A DNA stretch of 64,000 nucleotides, from contig OY282383.1 of NCBI GenBank assembly GCA_958295855.1, positions 2,274,481 through 2,338,480 of the forward strand, in the 5' to 3' direction. Shown here in pieces: positions 26,374 through 35,494 of this stretch. This DNA is from an uncultured Poribacteria bacterium. GTDB taxonomy: Bacteria > Poribacteria > WGA-4E > WGA-3G. The stretch's first letter is position 1; each line of letters begins with the position of its first letter. Below the pieces are notes generated by a model. It saw only the letters and a list, made by a program, of their open reading frames with translations. It was not told where the DNA came from and made no database searches. The translations under genes and the position numbers were made by a program.

Positions 26374-26883
26374 CAAGTCTCGGAAATCGCGGTTGTATTT
26401 GCCCCGCTTTGCGGGGTTATTACCTTATCTCGGCCTGTTTGTAGGGCAATTGTGTCTCGTTTTGCCAAACTGGCACAACGCACCTGACAAGGTGCTCTTA
26501 TTAACCCTATACCCTTGATTGGTTTTTCATCAATTCAGTTTTGCGGCGTAATGGTATCCGCCCCTGCTTTGCAGGGGAAATATACCACTGCGCCCAAGTT
26601 GCGCGTGATTAGCAAGCAACTTTTTTATTTCTTACATTTGCGACGTGCATTCTGCTCCGATTTTTCCGCGGTGGGATTCGCCCCGCTTTGCGGGGGTATT
26701 TACCCACTGCAAAATCGGGTTTCTGAGTCGCGATTCGGACATCGCTCCTACCCCAAAGGTTGCATCAGAAACCTCCGACGAGAGCGACAGTGCAGTGCCA
26801 GATGCGTCTTGCCAATGGTATTTGCCCCTGCTTTGCAGGGGTTTTATGCCAATGCTGATTTCTCCGCAAGGAATGTCGAAAAC
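26374..26883. repeat. 510-bp repeat-only spacer upstream of queE
   Basis: In order: nested palindrome (about 26395-26427), nested palindrome (26549-26588), D-type repeat (26597-26636, GTTGCGCGTGATTAGCAAGC then ACTTTTTTATTTCTTAC), C-type repeat 26650-26727 with a nested palindrome inside (26670-26706), B-type repeat 26760-26880 with another palindrome inside (26817-26851). The queE frame happens to be open through much of it, which would add 123 spurious residues. Confidence 0.8.
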
Positions 26884-27564
26884 ATGAAATTTAGCGAAAT
26901 CTTCCATACAATTCAGGGCGAAGGGCAACTTATCGGTGTCCCCTCTGTTTTTTTCCGAACGAGTTATTGCAATCTAAGATGTGTTTGGTGTGACACGCCT
27001 TACACATCTTGGAAGCCGGAAAATAGAGACATCACCGTTGCTGAAAGCGTTTCGGCAATTGCACAATACGGATGCAAGCATGTCGTCATCACGGGTGGTG
27101 AACCGTTTATTCAAACCAAGGAACTGATAGCCCTCTGTCGCGAGTTGGATAAGCGGGGACACCGCATCACGATTGAAACGAATGCAACGCTCTTCGCAGA
27201 GGTTGCCGCCCACCTGATTTCGATGAGCCCAAAGTTGCGCAATTCCAATCCGCCGGCAGACAATCGCTTTTTCAAACGACACGAGCGGGAACGCATCTGT
27301 CCCGAAGTTATCCGAAAGTTTTTAGATGCCTACCCGTGTCAAGTTAAGTTTGTCGTCGACACGCCCGAAGATCTGGTGGAGATTCAAACATTGCAAACAG
27401 ATATCGGCATTCCTGCCGAAACAATCATGCTGATGCCCCAGGGGATAACCCCACAGATGCTACAGCAGAAACAGGAATGGCTGGTAGAACTCTGCAAAGA
27501 AAACGGGTATCGCTACTCGCCCCGCGTGCATGTTGATATCTGGGGTGATACACGCGGTGTCTGA
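26884..27564 (+). CDS. queE: 7-carboxy-7-deazaguanine synthase (radical SAM)
   Basis: 226 residues from the ATG at 26884, where homology begins (MKFSEIFHTIQGEGQLIGVP). The radical-SAM cluster motif C29-x3-C33-x2-C36 is in SYCNLRCVWCDTPYTSW, followed by HVVITGGEPF. It converts 6-carboxytetrahydropterin to CDG in queuosine (and other 7-deazaguanine) synthesis. Other que genes are not in this window. All in-frame codons upstream are repeat sequence. Confidence 0.92.
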   Translation: MKFSEIFHTIQGEGQLIGVPSVFFRTSYCNLRCVWCDTPYTSWKPENRDITVAESVSAIAQYGCKHVVITGGEPFIQTKELIALCRELDKRGHRITIETNATLFAEVAAHLISMSPKLRNSNPPADNRFFKRHERERICPEVIRKFLDAYPCQVKFVVDTPEDLVEIQTLQTDIGIPAETIMLMPQGITPQMLQQKQEWLVELCKENGYRYSPRVHVDIWGDTRGV

Positions 27565-27570
27565 CAATTT

Positions 27571-27700
27571 TCGTCATTCCTTGCGGAGAATTGAGCAATG
27601 GTATCTGCCCCTGCAAAGCAGGGGTAACATACCAATGGCAAGATACCAAAAACGCGCGCATTAGCGTGCCTCGTAGCTCTCGTCGGAGGTTTTTTACGGA
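27571..27700. repeat. B-type repeat with a nested palindrome inside
   Basis: Runs from CGTCATTCCTTGCGGAG to CTCTCGTCGGAGG. A nested palindrome (27599-27636, ATGGTATCTG ... AACATACCAAT around CCCCTGCAAAGCAGGGG) splits it. Confidence 0.75.
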
Positions 27701-27709
27701 AGGTTTTTA

Positions 27710-28825
27710 ATGAAATATGATATTCTACTCAAAGGTGGTACTGTCATTGATGCTGCACAAGGATTGCACGCGGTGTGCGATGTCGCCATCGCTGATGGGG
27801 TTATCGCCGCACTTGAACCCGATATCCCGGCAACCGAAGCCACGCACACCGTTTTTGTAAAGGATAAATACGTAACACCAGGCTTGATTGACATCCACGC
27901 CCATGTCTACTACGGCGTAACGACGTGGGGCATCAAAGCAGATGCTGTCTGTCCAACCGCAGGCACTACCACCATTGTGGATGCAGGAAGTCCCAGCTGG
28001 GTGACGTTTCCAGGGTTCCGAGAATTCATCGCAAAACCAGCGCAAACAGAAATTCTTACCTATATCCATATCTCCGGCATTGGGCTTGTTTATGGAGCGG
28101 TCGGCGAAATGCACGATTTGGCTTACGCCGACCCGGGGCGGGTTGCCGAAACCTTACAACAGCATCGGGACATCACTACCGGGGTGAAGGTGCGCCAAGG
28201 CAAAATGCAGGTGGGCGATAACGGCGTAGCACCCCTGAAACTTGCTATCCAAGCCGCGGAACAGGCAGGAACGCCTGTCATGTGTCATATCGGTGCAGGG
28301 GTACCGCTCCCGGAGATTTTGCAATTGATGCGCCCAGGCGATGTGATTACCCACTGTTTCCAAGGCAACGGTGACAACATTGTTGATGCGAAAGGCCGCG
28401 TTATCCCAGAAGCATGGAAGGCACGCGAGAATGGCGTAATCTTTGATGTTGGACATGGTGCTGGCAGTTTCCGATACGAAATTGCCCAACGGGCAATGGA
28501 ACAAGGATTCATCTCCGATGTCATCAGCACAGACCTGCACACAGGAAACATCAACGGGCCCGTCTACGATTTACCGACAACGTTATCAAAACTGATGCAC
28601 CTTGGACTCTCGCTTGAGGAGGTGGTTGGAAAGGCAACCTTCAGTGCCGCCAAAGCCATCCAACGCGAGGAACAACTCGGCAATCTAAAAATAGGCACAG
28701 TCGCGGACGTTGCGGTGTTTGAAGTACTTGAGGGTGAATTTGAATTCTTTGACGCACACGGCACAAAGTTTACCGGGAATCAGAAGTTAAAGGCAGCCCT
28801 AACGATACGTGAGGGAAAACTTTAA
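27710..28825 (+). CDS. Amidohydrolase/deacetylase family metallohydrolase
   Basis: 371 residues. Starts MKYDILLKGGTVIDAAQGLH, the composite beta domain; metal motif GLIDIHAHVYYG; a Lys in TTGVKVRQGKM that may be carbamylated; CHIGAGVP, ITHCFQGNGDN and STDLHTGN complete the barrel ligands. This is the dihydroorotase/D-aminoacylase-like group often annotated as amidohydrolase/deacetylase (EF_0837 type). The substrate is not evident. GGAAGG at 27699 serves as ribosome site. Confidence 0.85.
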   Translation: MKYDILLKGGTVIDAAQGLHAVCDVAIADGVIAALEPDIPATEATHTVFVKDKYVTPGLIDIHAHVYYGVTTWGIKADAVCPTAGTTTIVDAGSPSWVTFPGFREFIAKPAQTEILTYIHISGIGLVYGAVGEMHDLAYADPGRVAETLQQHRDITTGVKVRQGKMQVGDNGVAPLKLAIQAAEQAGTPVMCHIGAGVPLPEILQLMRPGDVITHCFQGNGDNIVDAKGRVIPEAWKARENGVIFDVGHGAGSFRYEIAQRAMEQGFISDVISTDLHTGNINGPVYDLPTTLSKLMHLGLSLEEVVGKATFSAAKAIQREEQLGNLKIGTVADVAVFEVLEGEFEFFDAHGTKFTGNQKLKAALTIREGKL

Positions 28826-28911
28826 CACCTTCCTCCCAAATCCCATGGTTGCGTTTGTGGGATGCAGGCGGGGCCTTAGTATATTAGGCCAAGGCACCCT
28901 TTTACAAAAAA

Positions 28912-28940
28912 TTGACAAAATCTCAAAAATGTGGGATAAT
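28912..28940 (+). promoter_or_regulatory. Promoter of the Uma2 gene
   Basis: TTGACA (28912-28917), 17 bp, GATAAT (28935-28940). Confidence 0.7.
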
Positions 28941-29087
28941 TAAATCGTGCTCCGCATGTGTCGTGTTGTTAGATGGCGTGCTATTGGGGAACTAGCGCGC
29001 CTTGGTGAAATCAATTGGATTCCATACGAATTGTGTGGTAAACTATTACAAACACGCTTGATGAATCTATTGCGAAGGGATGAAAGC

Positions 29088-29687
29088 ATGAATCCACAAG
29101 AATATGGCGCGCTACCTGCCCACGCATCTTCCAAAGCCCCGTTCGCGCAAGAAGGACTCCCTACTCACGCCCCTAAGATGACGTTGGAGGAATTCCTTGA
29201 AAGCGACTTAGAGGGATATGAATACGTGAAAGGAGAACTAGTGCCGATGCCGCCTACATCAATGGACCAGGGTAAGATCAGTGTGAACCTCATTTTGCCT
29301 TTAGGTTCATATTGTCGTGAAAATCAGTTGGGAGAAATTTATCTACCAGACACAGGCTTCCGGGTTGGCGAGCGTGTGCTGATGCCAGATATAGCCTTCG
29401 TCTCAACACACAGGCTCCCCGCTGACCTGAGTAAAGCCTCTCCAATCCCACCAGACCTCGCCGTTGAGGTGGTTTCTAGAACAGACGCATTGCACAGTGT
29501 TGAGGAAAAGGCTTTTGCCTACCTGGAGGCAGGGACACAGCTCGTATGGGTGCTTAAGCCTCGCTCCAAAACGGTGACGGTGTACCGTTCGGAGACAGAC
29601 ATCACGCTGCTCACGCGGAATGATACCCTCACCGGTGAGGATGTCATCAAAGGGTTTTCTTGTCAGGTGGCAGCACTTTTTCAATAG
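29088..29687 (+). CDS. Uma2-family (DUF820) PD-(D/E)XK nuclease-like protein
   Basis: 199 residues. Opens MTLEEFLESDLEGYEYVKGE after a short leader, then VGERVLMPDIAFVS, PPDLAVEVVSRTD and EKAFAYLEAGTQLVWVLKP, the Uma2 signature with D, E and K of a nuclease core. The ATG at 29088 has AAGGGA upstream; an earlier start is open but lacks homology. Uma2 proteins are abundant in cyanobacteria and related metagenomic genomes and have no settled function. Confidence 0.85.
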   Translation: MNPQEYGALPAHASSKAPFAQEGLPTHAPKMTLEEFLESDLEGYEYVKGELVPMPPTSMDQGKISVNLILPLGSYCRENQLGEIYLPDTGFRVGERVLMPDIAFVSTHRLPADLSKASPIPPDLAVEVVSRTDALHSVEEKAFAYLEAGTQLVWVLKPRSKTVTVYRSETDITLLTRNDTLTGEDVIKGFSCQVAALFQ

Positions 29688-29712
29688 CGCCTAAAAACAA
29701 AAAAATACAAAT

Positions 29713-30108
29713 ATGACAAGCATGAATAGAAAGTTAAGCGGCTGTTATAGAAGGGTTCTGCTTTTTTTCCTCGCCATCGTCGCGGTCGGATTAATTGCCG
29801 GTGGGTTCGCTTACCGCCGAGTTGGCGGGGTTGATGGGGCGCGGTACTGGATGGCAGAACGCGCGCTAAATGGTGTCGAAAAACACCTGCTGAAAAACCG
29901 GCCTGATGGCATCCCAGAGGAACAAGTCGTTACGCTATTTCAGGGTGTCCGCGAGGCAATTGGCAATCAACAGGTTGACTTAACGGGGCTTTACGAGACG
30001 TTGAAAGCGTATCAAACCGCATTTCATACAACAAAACCGTCAACGCCGGAGGTGGAACAGTTTTTCGGAAAACTAACCCAAGCGATTTTTTCGGATGAAC
30101 CTCAGTGA
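29713..30108 (+). CDS. Small single-pass membrane protein of unknown function
   Basis: 131 residues; not recognised. One membrane helix at about 14-36 (VLLFFLAIVAVGLIAGGFAY) with basic residues before it, then a roughly 95-residue helical domain that would lie outside. It starts 25 bp after the Uma2 stop and may share its transcript. The 3' end faces the kinase gene on the other strand. Confidence 0.6.
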   Translation: MTSMNRKLSGCYRRVLLFFLAIVAVGLIAGGFAYRRVGGVDGARYWMAERALNGVEKHLLKNRPDGIPEEQVVTLFQGVREAIGNQQVDLTGLYETLKAYQTAFHTTKPSTPEVEQFFGKLTQAIFSDEPQ

Positions 30109-30139
30109 ACGGCAAACGGCGAGATATCCAGATGCGGCA

Positions 30140-31252
30140 TTATGGAACGTGAGCGTGAAACACCGAGAGTATCTCCCGGATTTGCGTAGTGTAGACATCG
30201 TCACTCAAATGCGTGTCAACAATCAGTGTTATTGCACGTTGAAATCGCGCCTGTGCATCTCCCCATGCTTGCAGAAGCATCCTGTTTTTAGGCATTTTCG
30301 GTTGTGCAACCGCTTGTAAAAGCCGGTGGACAACCGAGAGGTAGAAGAGCAGGTGATGGGCATCAACACGGGCAGCGATATCAGCGGGAGAACAGGCTTC
30401 TCGGTGCGTGATAACCCACGCCGCATAAGTATCAACCAGGTCTCGATTCAGCAGGGAAACGAAGTTCGCCTCTTCTTGATTTGCACCGATGCTATTGAAA
30501 TATTGCGTCAATCGCCGTTCTTGCCAATCCCAGCCAACACTGGCAAAATCGATGAAACAAGGGATTTCATCGGTAATCACGATGTTGCGTCCCTGATAGT
30601 CAAGGCTACCCAAAGTGGGTGGGGCTGTCCGGAGCCGATTAGAAACGACATCCCATGCCGTGTCAAGCTGTGCCGCTTGTGATGAAGTAATTGACGCACC
30701 CTTGAGATGTGCAAGATAGCCGAGGGTTTTTCTACCCTGTTCAAGCAAATGTTGTAAAGTAGCATCAAGATTAAAATGGAAAACATAAGGTTCAAATTGC
30801 GTTGCGTGTCCTGCAAAAACGGTTTCAACCCTGCAGAGTTCCATGAGGACAGTGTGCAAAACCGGCTTGAGCTCGGGAAGAAGTGAAAGCCCCGCTTTGC
30901 GGGGATTTACAAATCTCGGTTTGCTTTGCGCCATCGCATCAAGCGTCAACTCGCCGCACCATTCCAACAATAGGGCATGGAAGCGTTCAGATTTCCAAAT
31001 AATTTTGGGAACATGACACCGGTTGCGGTGTAACAGTGACAACACGGTGGATTCGATCTGAAAAGGGGTATAACCTGCCTCAACAACCGAAGTCGTGATG
31101 TCATGCTGTTTAAGTAAATAACTTTCAGTGCCGATTCTCAGGCGACAGACGTTCTGCCTTGGCTGTGTGCCGTGTCGAATCGCTTCAATGTGTACCGCAC
31201 ACGAGGGTATTTTGAGGTGCGCAGCAATTGGTTCAATCAGATGTTTTAACAC
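30140..31252 (-). CDS. Aminoglycoside phosphotransferase (APH)-family kinase
   Basis: 370 residues if started at the GTG at 31252, which has GGAGG four bases upstream; a TTG at 31297 would add 15 residues. The kinase fold is visible as YLLKQHDITT (nucleotide lobe Lys), LLLEWCGELTLDAM, then LGSLDYQGRNIVIT (catalytic Asp and Asn) and PCFIDFASVGWDW (metal Asp). Members phosphorylate antibiotics, choline, or other small molecules; resistance cannot be inferred. A nested palindrome is translated at 30884-30911. Confidence 0.75.
   Translation of the reverse strand: MLKHLIEPIAAHLKIPSCAVHIEAIRHGTQPRQNVCRLRIGTESYLLKQHDITTSVVEAGYTPFQIESTVLSLLHRNRCHVPKIIWKSERFHALLLEWCGELTLDAMAQSKPRFVNPRKAGLSLLPELKPVLHTVLMELCRVETVFAGHATQFEPYVFHFNLDATLQHLLEQGRKTLGYLAHLKGASITSSQAAQLDTAWDVVSNRLRTAPPTLGSLDYQGRNIVITDEIPCFIDFASVGWDWQERRLTQYFNSIGANQEEANFVSLLNRDLVDTYAAWVITHREACSPADIAARVDAHHLLFYLSVVHRLLQAVAQPKMPKNRMLLQAWGDAQARFQRAITLIVDTHLSDDVYTTQIREILSVFHAHVP
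30884..30911. repeat. Nested palindrome translated in the kinase gene
   Basis: Core CCCCGCTTTGCGGGG at 30890-30904, read as NPRKAGLSLLPE in the kinase. Confidence 0.75.
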
Positions 31253-31367
31253 GGTACCTCCGGTTGTGCCTCCAACTGTGCTTGGATAGACGTTCAAGTG
31301 GCTTTTAGGTTGAAAATCATAATTTTCCTTGACATGCCGCTAAAAGGCATGCGATAAAAAGTTAAAC

Positions 31368-31396
31368 TTGAAATTGCAACGTTTCTGTGGTAAAAT
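31368..31396 (+). promoter_or_regulatory. Promoter of rpsB
   Basis: TTGAAA (31368-31373), 17 bp, TAAAAT (31391-31396). A second candidate lies upstream (TTGACA at 31329, 18 bp, GATAAA at 31353). The long distance to rpsB implies a 5' leader of over 200 nt. Confidence 0.6.
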
Positions 31397-31515
31397 ATTA
31401 GTATTCACTTTGATGTAGGATAAATTATTAGAAAACTAGTCCCTTTGATGATTTTGAAAACGCCAAAGTAGGATAACAAAAATGTAGGTACAAAATGTGA
31501 TAAGAATGGACACGA

Positions 31516-31634
31516 CACACCTCTCGATTTGCACAGCGGGTTCTCTCATATTGAGAGTCTGATGCAGATATGAAGGAGGTGGACGCGGAAACCCAGCAGG
31601 AGTTTTGTGACTCCTGCAAACCGAGGAGGTTTTT
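31516..31634 (+). promoter_or_regulatory. Structured 5' leader of rpsB (candidate autoregulatory RNA)
   Basis: Three helices can be drawn: CACCTC (31518-31523) with GAGGTG (31576-31581), enclosing a hairpin CTCTCA-TAT-TGAGAG (31543-31557); then GCAGGAGT (31596-31603) with ACTCCTGC (31610-31617), directly before the GAGGAGG ribosome site at 31623-31629. Ribosomal protein S2 represses its own mRNA in several bacteria, so a regulatory role is plausible but inferred. Confidence 0.5.
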
Positions 31635-32537
31635 TTGGCAGTTACAATGAAAGAGCTCCTTGAATGTGGAGTTCACTTTGGACATCAAACCCGTCGCTGG
31701 AATCCGAAGATGGCGGAATACATCTTCGCTGAGCGGAACGGGATTTATATCATTGATTTGCAAAAGACGTTACGGATGCTCGAAACGGCTTCAGCGTTCA
31801 TACAAGATGTCGCTACGAAGGGCGGCGGTGTACTGTTTGTCGGAACAAAACGGCAATCCCAAGACGCAGTGAAGGGAGAAGCGGTTCGATGTGGTATGTA
31901 CCACGTGAATCACCGCTGGTTAGGTGGCATGCTGACTAATTTTCAAACTATCCGGCAGAGCGTCAGCCGACTGGATAAGCTGGATGCAGATGAAGCCAAC
32001 GGCTTGTTTGAACAGATGCCCAAAAAAGAGGTCATGCGCCTGAGACGCGAAAAGGGGAAATTAGACAATAACCTCAGTGGTGTTAGAGAAATGCAAAAGC
32101 TGCCTGAGGTAATTGTTGTGACAGATACGCGCAAGGAACATACGGCTATCGCCGAAGCAAATAAACTGGGCATCCCAATCATCGCCATTGTTGATACAAA
32201 CTGCGACCCGGATCCAATCGATTTACCGGTACCCGGGAACGACGATGCTATCCGTTCTATTCGGCTCATCTGCTCTGTTTTAGCCGAATCGGTCGTAGAG
32301 GCCCGCGGCGGGGCGTTAGAAGGTGCAGAAGTTGCAGAAGCTAAGGCGGAACCCGAACTAACACCACAGGTTGATGCCTTACTGGACGCTGAACGCCACG
32401 AAGAAGAGAGTGCCTCGATTCTGGACGAATCCCAATTGTCCGCAGAACCGGAAGCAATTGGGGAGAGCGAACAGCGGCCGAGCCGAGCACCACGCCAGAG
32501 AAGAACGAGGAGCCGAGCGCCCAGAAGGCCGACATAA
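31635..32537 (+). CDS. rpsB: 30S ribosomal protein S2
   Basis: 300 residues. TTG start at 31635 with GAGGAGG just upstream. Starts [20 protein letters not shown], contains [34 protein letters not shown] and [18 protein letters not shown]. The S2 core ends near 225. The remaining 75 residues are an unusual tail, first acidic ([12 protein letters not shown]), then Arg-rich ([15 protein letters not shown]), that could contact RNA. Next gene is tsf, the conserved order. Confidence 0.96.
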   Translation: MAVTMKELLECGVHFGHQTRRWNPKMAEYIFAERNGIYIIDLQKTLRMLETASAFIQDVATKGGGVLFVGTKRQSQDAVKGEAVRCGMYHVNHRWLGGMLTNFQTIRQSVSRLDKLDADEANGLFEQMPKKEVMRLRREKGKLDNNLSGVREMQKLPEVIVVTDTRKEHTAIAEANKLGIPIIAIVDTNCDPDPIDLPVPGNDDAIRSIRLICSVLAESVVEARGGALEGAEVAEAKAEPELTPQVDALLDAERHEEESASILDESQLSAEPEAIGESEQRPSRAPRQRRTRSRAPRRPT

Positions 32538-32773
32538 CAATAACACCCCCAACTGACAGCTATCGGCTGTCGGCTGTCGGCTGTCGGCTGTCGGTTTATG
32601 GGTTTAACGGCACACGGAGTGTGCCTACTACTATTGCAAAGCAGGGGAAACTACCACCCCTGATAGCCCATAGCCGACGCGCACTGGCACCCGGACACAT
32701 TTGCGGCTAATCGCCCAGATGCGACGTGCATCGATGCCGCGGCCGCCAGTCGCCTCGCTGAAAAGGAGGATAA
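32538..32773. repeat. Spacer rpsB-tsf with a 7-bp microsatellite and palindrome pieces
   Basis: GGCTGTC is repeated four times in tandem (32565-32592). A G-type palindrome (GGCACACGGAGTGTGCC) lies at about 32611-32627, and a half nested palindrome (GCAAAGCAGGGGAAACTACC) follows. AAAGGAGG precedes tsf. Confidence 0.75.
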
Positions 32774-33367
32774 ATGGCAATTACAGCAAAAATGGTGAGT
32801 GACCTCCGTTCGCGCACAGGTGCAGGAATTATGGACTGCAAGAAGGCGTTAACAGAGACGAATGGAGACATGGATGAAGCAATTCGAAGACTGCGTGAGC
32901 AAGGCCTGAAAGCTTCCGAAGTCAAAGGAGGCAGGGCAACAGAGGAAGGTTTAATTGTTTCCTACATCCACCCCGGCAGCCGCATCGGCACCTTAGTCGA
33001 ACTGAATTGCGAAACCGATTTCGTCGCGCGGACGGAGCAGTTTCAAAAACTGGCGAAAGAAATCGCAATGCAAGTCGCAGCCGCCAAACCGAAATACGTT
33101 AACGCTGAAGAGGTCCCCCCGGATGAACTGGAAAATGAAAAAGCGATTCTGATAACACAGGCAAAACGGGAGGGAAAACCCGACCATATTGCCGAGCGAA
33201 TCGTTGAGGGACGCCTCTCTAAATTCTACGCAGAGACATGTCTGCTCCAGCAACCGTATATTCGCGATACAGATAAAACTATCCAAGGACTTGTACAGGA
33301 CGCGATAGCCCAACTGGGAGAGAATATCGTCGTCAAACGCTTTATACTCTATGTTCTTGGACAATGA
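32774..33367 (+). CDS. tsf: Translation elongation factor Ts
   Basis: 197 residues. MAITAKMVSDLRSRTGAGIM, then DCKKALTETNGDMDEAIRRL (UBA-like N-domain), LVELNCETDFVART and a short C-terminal half, as in the compact EF-Ts form of some phyla. Recycles EF-Tu by nucleotide exchange. AAAGGAGG is optimally placed. Confidence 0.96.
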   Translation: MAITAKMVSDLRSRTGAGIMDCKKALTETNGDMDEAIRRLREQGLKASEVKGGRATEEGLIVSYIHPGSRIGTLVELNCETDFVARTEQFQKLAKEIAMQVAAAKPKYVNAEEVPPDELENEKAILITQAKREGKPDHIAERIVEGRLSKFYAETCLLQQPYIRDTDKTIQGLVQDAIAQLGENIVVKRFILYVLGQ

Positions 33368-33378
33368 GGTAAATTTAG

Positions 33379-33966
33379 ATGCAACAAGCTCTTCAACAGG
33401 CAGAATCCCGGATGAAGAAGACAGTGGAGGCAACGGCCACAAAATTGTCGCATGTGCAAACAGGCCGCGCTACCTCCGCGCTTTTGGACCAGGTCACCGT
33501 TAATTACTACGGGAGCAAAAGCCCAATCAGTCAAGTTGGCACGATTACCACACCAGAACCGCGCCTGCTTGTTATTCAACCCTGGGACAAAACCCTTATT
33601 AAAGAAATTGAGAAGGCGATAGCCCTCTCTGATTTGGGGCTATCTACGAGCAACGATGGAAACGTTATCCGAATCCTCGTACCCGAACTCACAACCGAAC
33701 GGAGGACAGAGTTAACCAAGGTAGTGCGTAAATTGGCAGAAGAAGGCAAGGTTGCAATTCGGAACATTCGCCGCGATGCTAATGAAGCCATCCGAAAACT
33801 CGAAGGCGGAGACCTGGGTGCAGGCGGAGGAAAAAGTAGGAGCCGCGGAGGCGGTAGGAAGCGGGGCAGAACCGATACCGACCCGGTTCAACACCTCACA
33901 GATACCTATATAAACCAGATTACCGAATTGAGCGAGGCGAAGGAATCGGAATTATTAGAAAAGTAG
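33379..33966 (+). CDS. frr: Ribosome recycling factor with Gly/Arg-rich insert
   Basis: 195 residues. Family blocks: KLSHVQTGRATSALLDQVTV, YYGSKSPISQVGTITTPEPR, ALSDLGLSTSNDGNVIRI and KVAIRNIRRDANEAI. Where other RRFs have the short charged linker of the helical domain, this one has about 25 residues rich in Gly, Arg and Lys (GGGKSRSRGGGRKRGR). pyrH, which usually lies between tsf and frr, is missing; only 11 bp separate the two genes. Confidence 0.94.
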   Translation: MQQALQQAESRMKKTVEATATKLSHVQTGRATSALLDQVTVNYYGSKSPISQVGTITTPEPRLLVIQPWDKTLIKEIEKAIALSDLGLSTSNDGNVIRILVPELTTERRTELTKVVRKLAEEGKVAIRNIRRDANEAIRKLEGGDLGAGGGKSRSRGGGRKRGRTDTDPVQHLTDTYINQITELSEAKESELLEK

Positions 33967-34019
33967 TAGGCACACTCCGTGTGCCGTCACTCTTTTTGAG
34001 GACACCCGTTGGAACCCAT

Positions 34020-34097
34020 AAGAAACCCGATTTTGAGACAAAGTAAATCCCCGCAAAGCGGGGCGAATCCCACAGCGGAAAAATCGGAGCAGAAACC
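34020..34097. repeat. C-type repeat with nested palindrome at the 5' end of cdsA
   Basis: AGAAACCCGATTTTG at the left and AAAAATCGGAGCAGAA at the right are the inverted arms. The palindrome CCCCGCAAAGCGGGG with flanks lies between them. The reverse complement of 26650-26727 shows the same composite. Confidence 0.8.
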
Positions 34098-34113
34098 CAA
34101 TAGACGAAAAACT

Positions 34114-34959
34114 ATGTTTTGGCGGCGAGCTCTGAGCGTCGTTGTGCTGGTTCCGCTAGTCCTCCTGATTGTCTATTGGGGCAGTTGGCTTTACTTGCTC
34201 CTTATTTCCTTCGTCGTGCTGGTGATGCAAGTTGAATACTGCCGGCTTGCGCAGCACCTCAGTGGAAAACTGAATCCTGTGATGCCTGTCCTTCTAACAG
34301 GAGCGTTCTGTTTATTCGCGTTTTTCTTGCCCACAGCCACACCTGTAGAAAGGGGGCACGCTTCGGGAGTCATGTTGGGTTTCCTTACCTTCGTGCTGAT
34401 TTACGCTTTCGCAGCAAGCCTATACCGGGGAGAAGTCGCCGGAGAATGGCTAACCGTCACCTTAAAACTTACAGGTATCTTGACTATTGGATGGGCATTC
34501 GGCTACCACGCTGTCCTGCTACGAAAAGTAGATGAAATCGGTTGGCGCCTCATCTGCTTGTTAGCTGGAACAATTTGGAGTAGCGACACCGGTGCTTACC
34601 TCATCGGTAGATTGTTTGGTAAACATAAACTCGGCACGCCAATTAGCCCACGCAAAACGGTGGAAGGTACTATCGCAGGGTTAGTTGTGGGAACCTTAAC
34701 CGGTCTCGTGCTCGGCGCAACCCTTTTAAAAGGAACGCTGTCTTGGATCCCGGCTGCATTTATCGGATTGCTGCTAAGTGCCTTGGGACAACTCGGAGAT
34801 CTAAGTGCATCACTTATGAAGCGCACCGCCGAGGTTAAAGACTCCGGGAATTTTATCCCAGGACACGGCGGATTTCTAGATAGGTGTGACAGCTTTATGT
34901 TTAGCACACCTGTCCTCTATTACTACCTAGAATTGACAGGCCGTTTAACCTCTATGTGA
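34114..34959 (+). CDS. cdsA: Phosphatidate cytidylyltransferase
   Basis: 281 residues from the ATG at 34114. Integral membrane enzyme making CDP-diacylglycerol from CTP and phosphatidate. Multiple membrane helices, and the signature region SDTGAYLIGRLFGKHKLGTP, ISPRKTVEGTIAGLVVG and the C-terminal VKDSGNFIPGHGGFLDRCDS. A TTG at 34009 has a better ribosome site (TGAGGA) but its first 35 residues are a translated C-type repeat with a palindrome inside; if used, the protein is 316 residues. Confidence 0.93.
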   Translation: MFWRRALSVVVLVPLVLLIVYWGSWLYLLLISFVVLVMQVEYCRLAQHLSGKLNPVMPVLLTGAFCLFAFFLPTATPVERGHASGVMLGFLTFVLIYAFAASLYRGEVAGEWLTVTLKLTGILTIGWAFGYHAVLLRKVDEIGWRLICLLAGTIWSSDTGAYLIGRLFGKHKLGTPISPRKTVEGTIAGLVVGTLTGLVLGATLLKGTLSWIPAAFIGLLLSALGQLGDLSASLMKRTAEVKDSGNFIPGHGGFLDRCDSFMFSTPVLYYYLELTGRLTSM

Positions 34960-35494
34960 ATGTAGGGGCGGTGCCTCAGTGCCCGCAAAGTAGTAGGCAC
35001 GCTCCGCCGTGCCGTTAAACCCGCAAAGTAGTAGGCACGCTTGCGGCGAAAAGGGTATCACCCCGCAAAGCGGGGATATACCTATCTGCGCCCAAGTTGC
35101 GCGTGATTAGCAAGCAACTTTTTTATTTCTTACTTATGCGACGTGCATTCCGCCGTGCCGTTAAACCACAAATGCGTCAAGTTTCGGACAACATCCGAAA
35201 CGGCAGGTGGTATCTACCCCTGCAAAGCAGGGGCAACTACCCATAGCGCAGTGGGATATCACTAGCCAAGTTGCGCGTGATTAGCAAGCAACTTTTTTAT
35301 TTCTTACATTGTTGTGAACGAAAAGTGAACAACTTTTTTATTTCTTACATTCGGCGAACTTTAGCACGCATTGAATGCACATCGCTTATGGGCGAAGAGG
35401 AGACTCACCCCGCAAAGCGAGGTAGTATCTTATTAGCCGCAAAAATGCGTGACTAACCCTCGGCAAATTGACGAAAAACAAGAAGCGAACACAC
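34960..35494. repeat. 535-bp repeat-only spacer upstream of dxr
   Basis: Two G-type units (AGTAGTAGGCACGCTCCGCC, near 34989 and 35025), nested palindrome (35050-35083), D-type repeat (35094-35134), TTTCGGACAACATCCGAAA motif with a nested palindrome (35180-35246), D-type repeat (35269-35309) and a partial D copy (35324-35350), then a further palindrome (35403-35433). No gene seen. Confidence 0.8.

Noticed and set aside
26515..26883. A 123-residue N-terminal extension of queE
   Set aside because: It is open by chance through C, D and B repeats; homology begins at the ATG at 26884.
31518..31581. GGAGGTGG at 31575 as a ribosome site for a small leader peptide
   Set aside because: No in-frame start at a suitable distance opens a credible peptide; the sequence fits better as one arm of the leader helix.
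32565..32592. GGCTGTC microsatellite as a phase-variation switch
   Set aside because: It lies between rpsB and tsf, outside any promoter or coding frame I can define, so no switch role can be supported.
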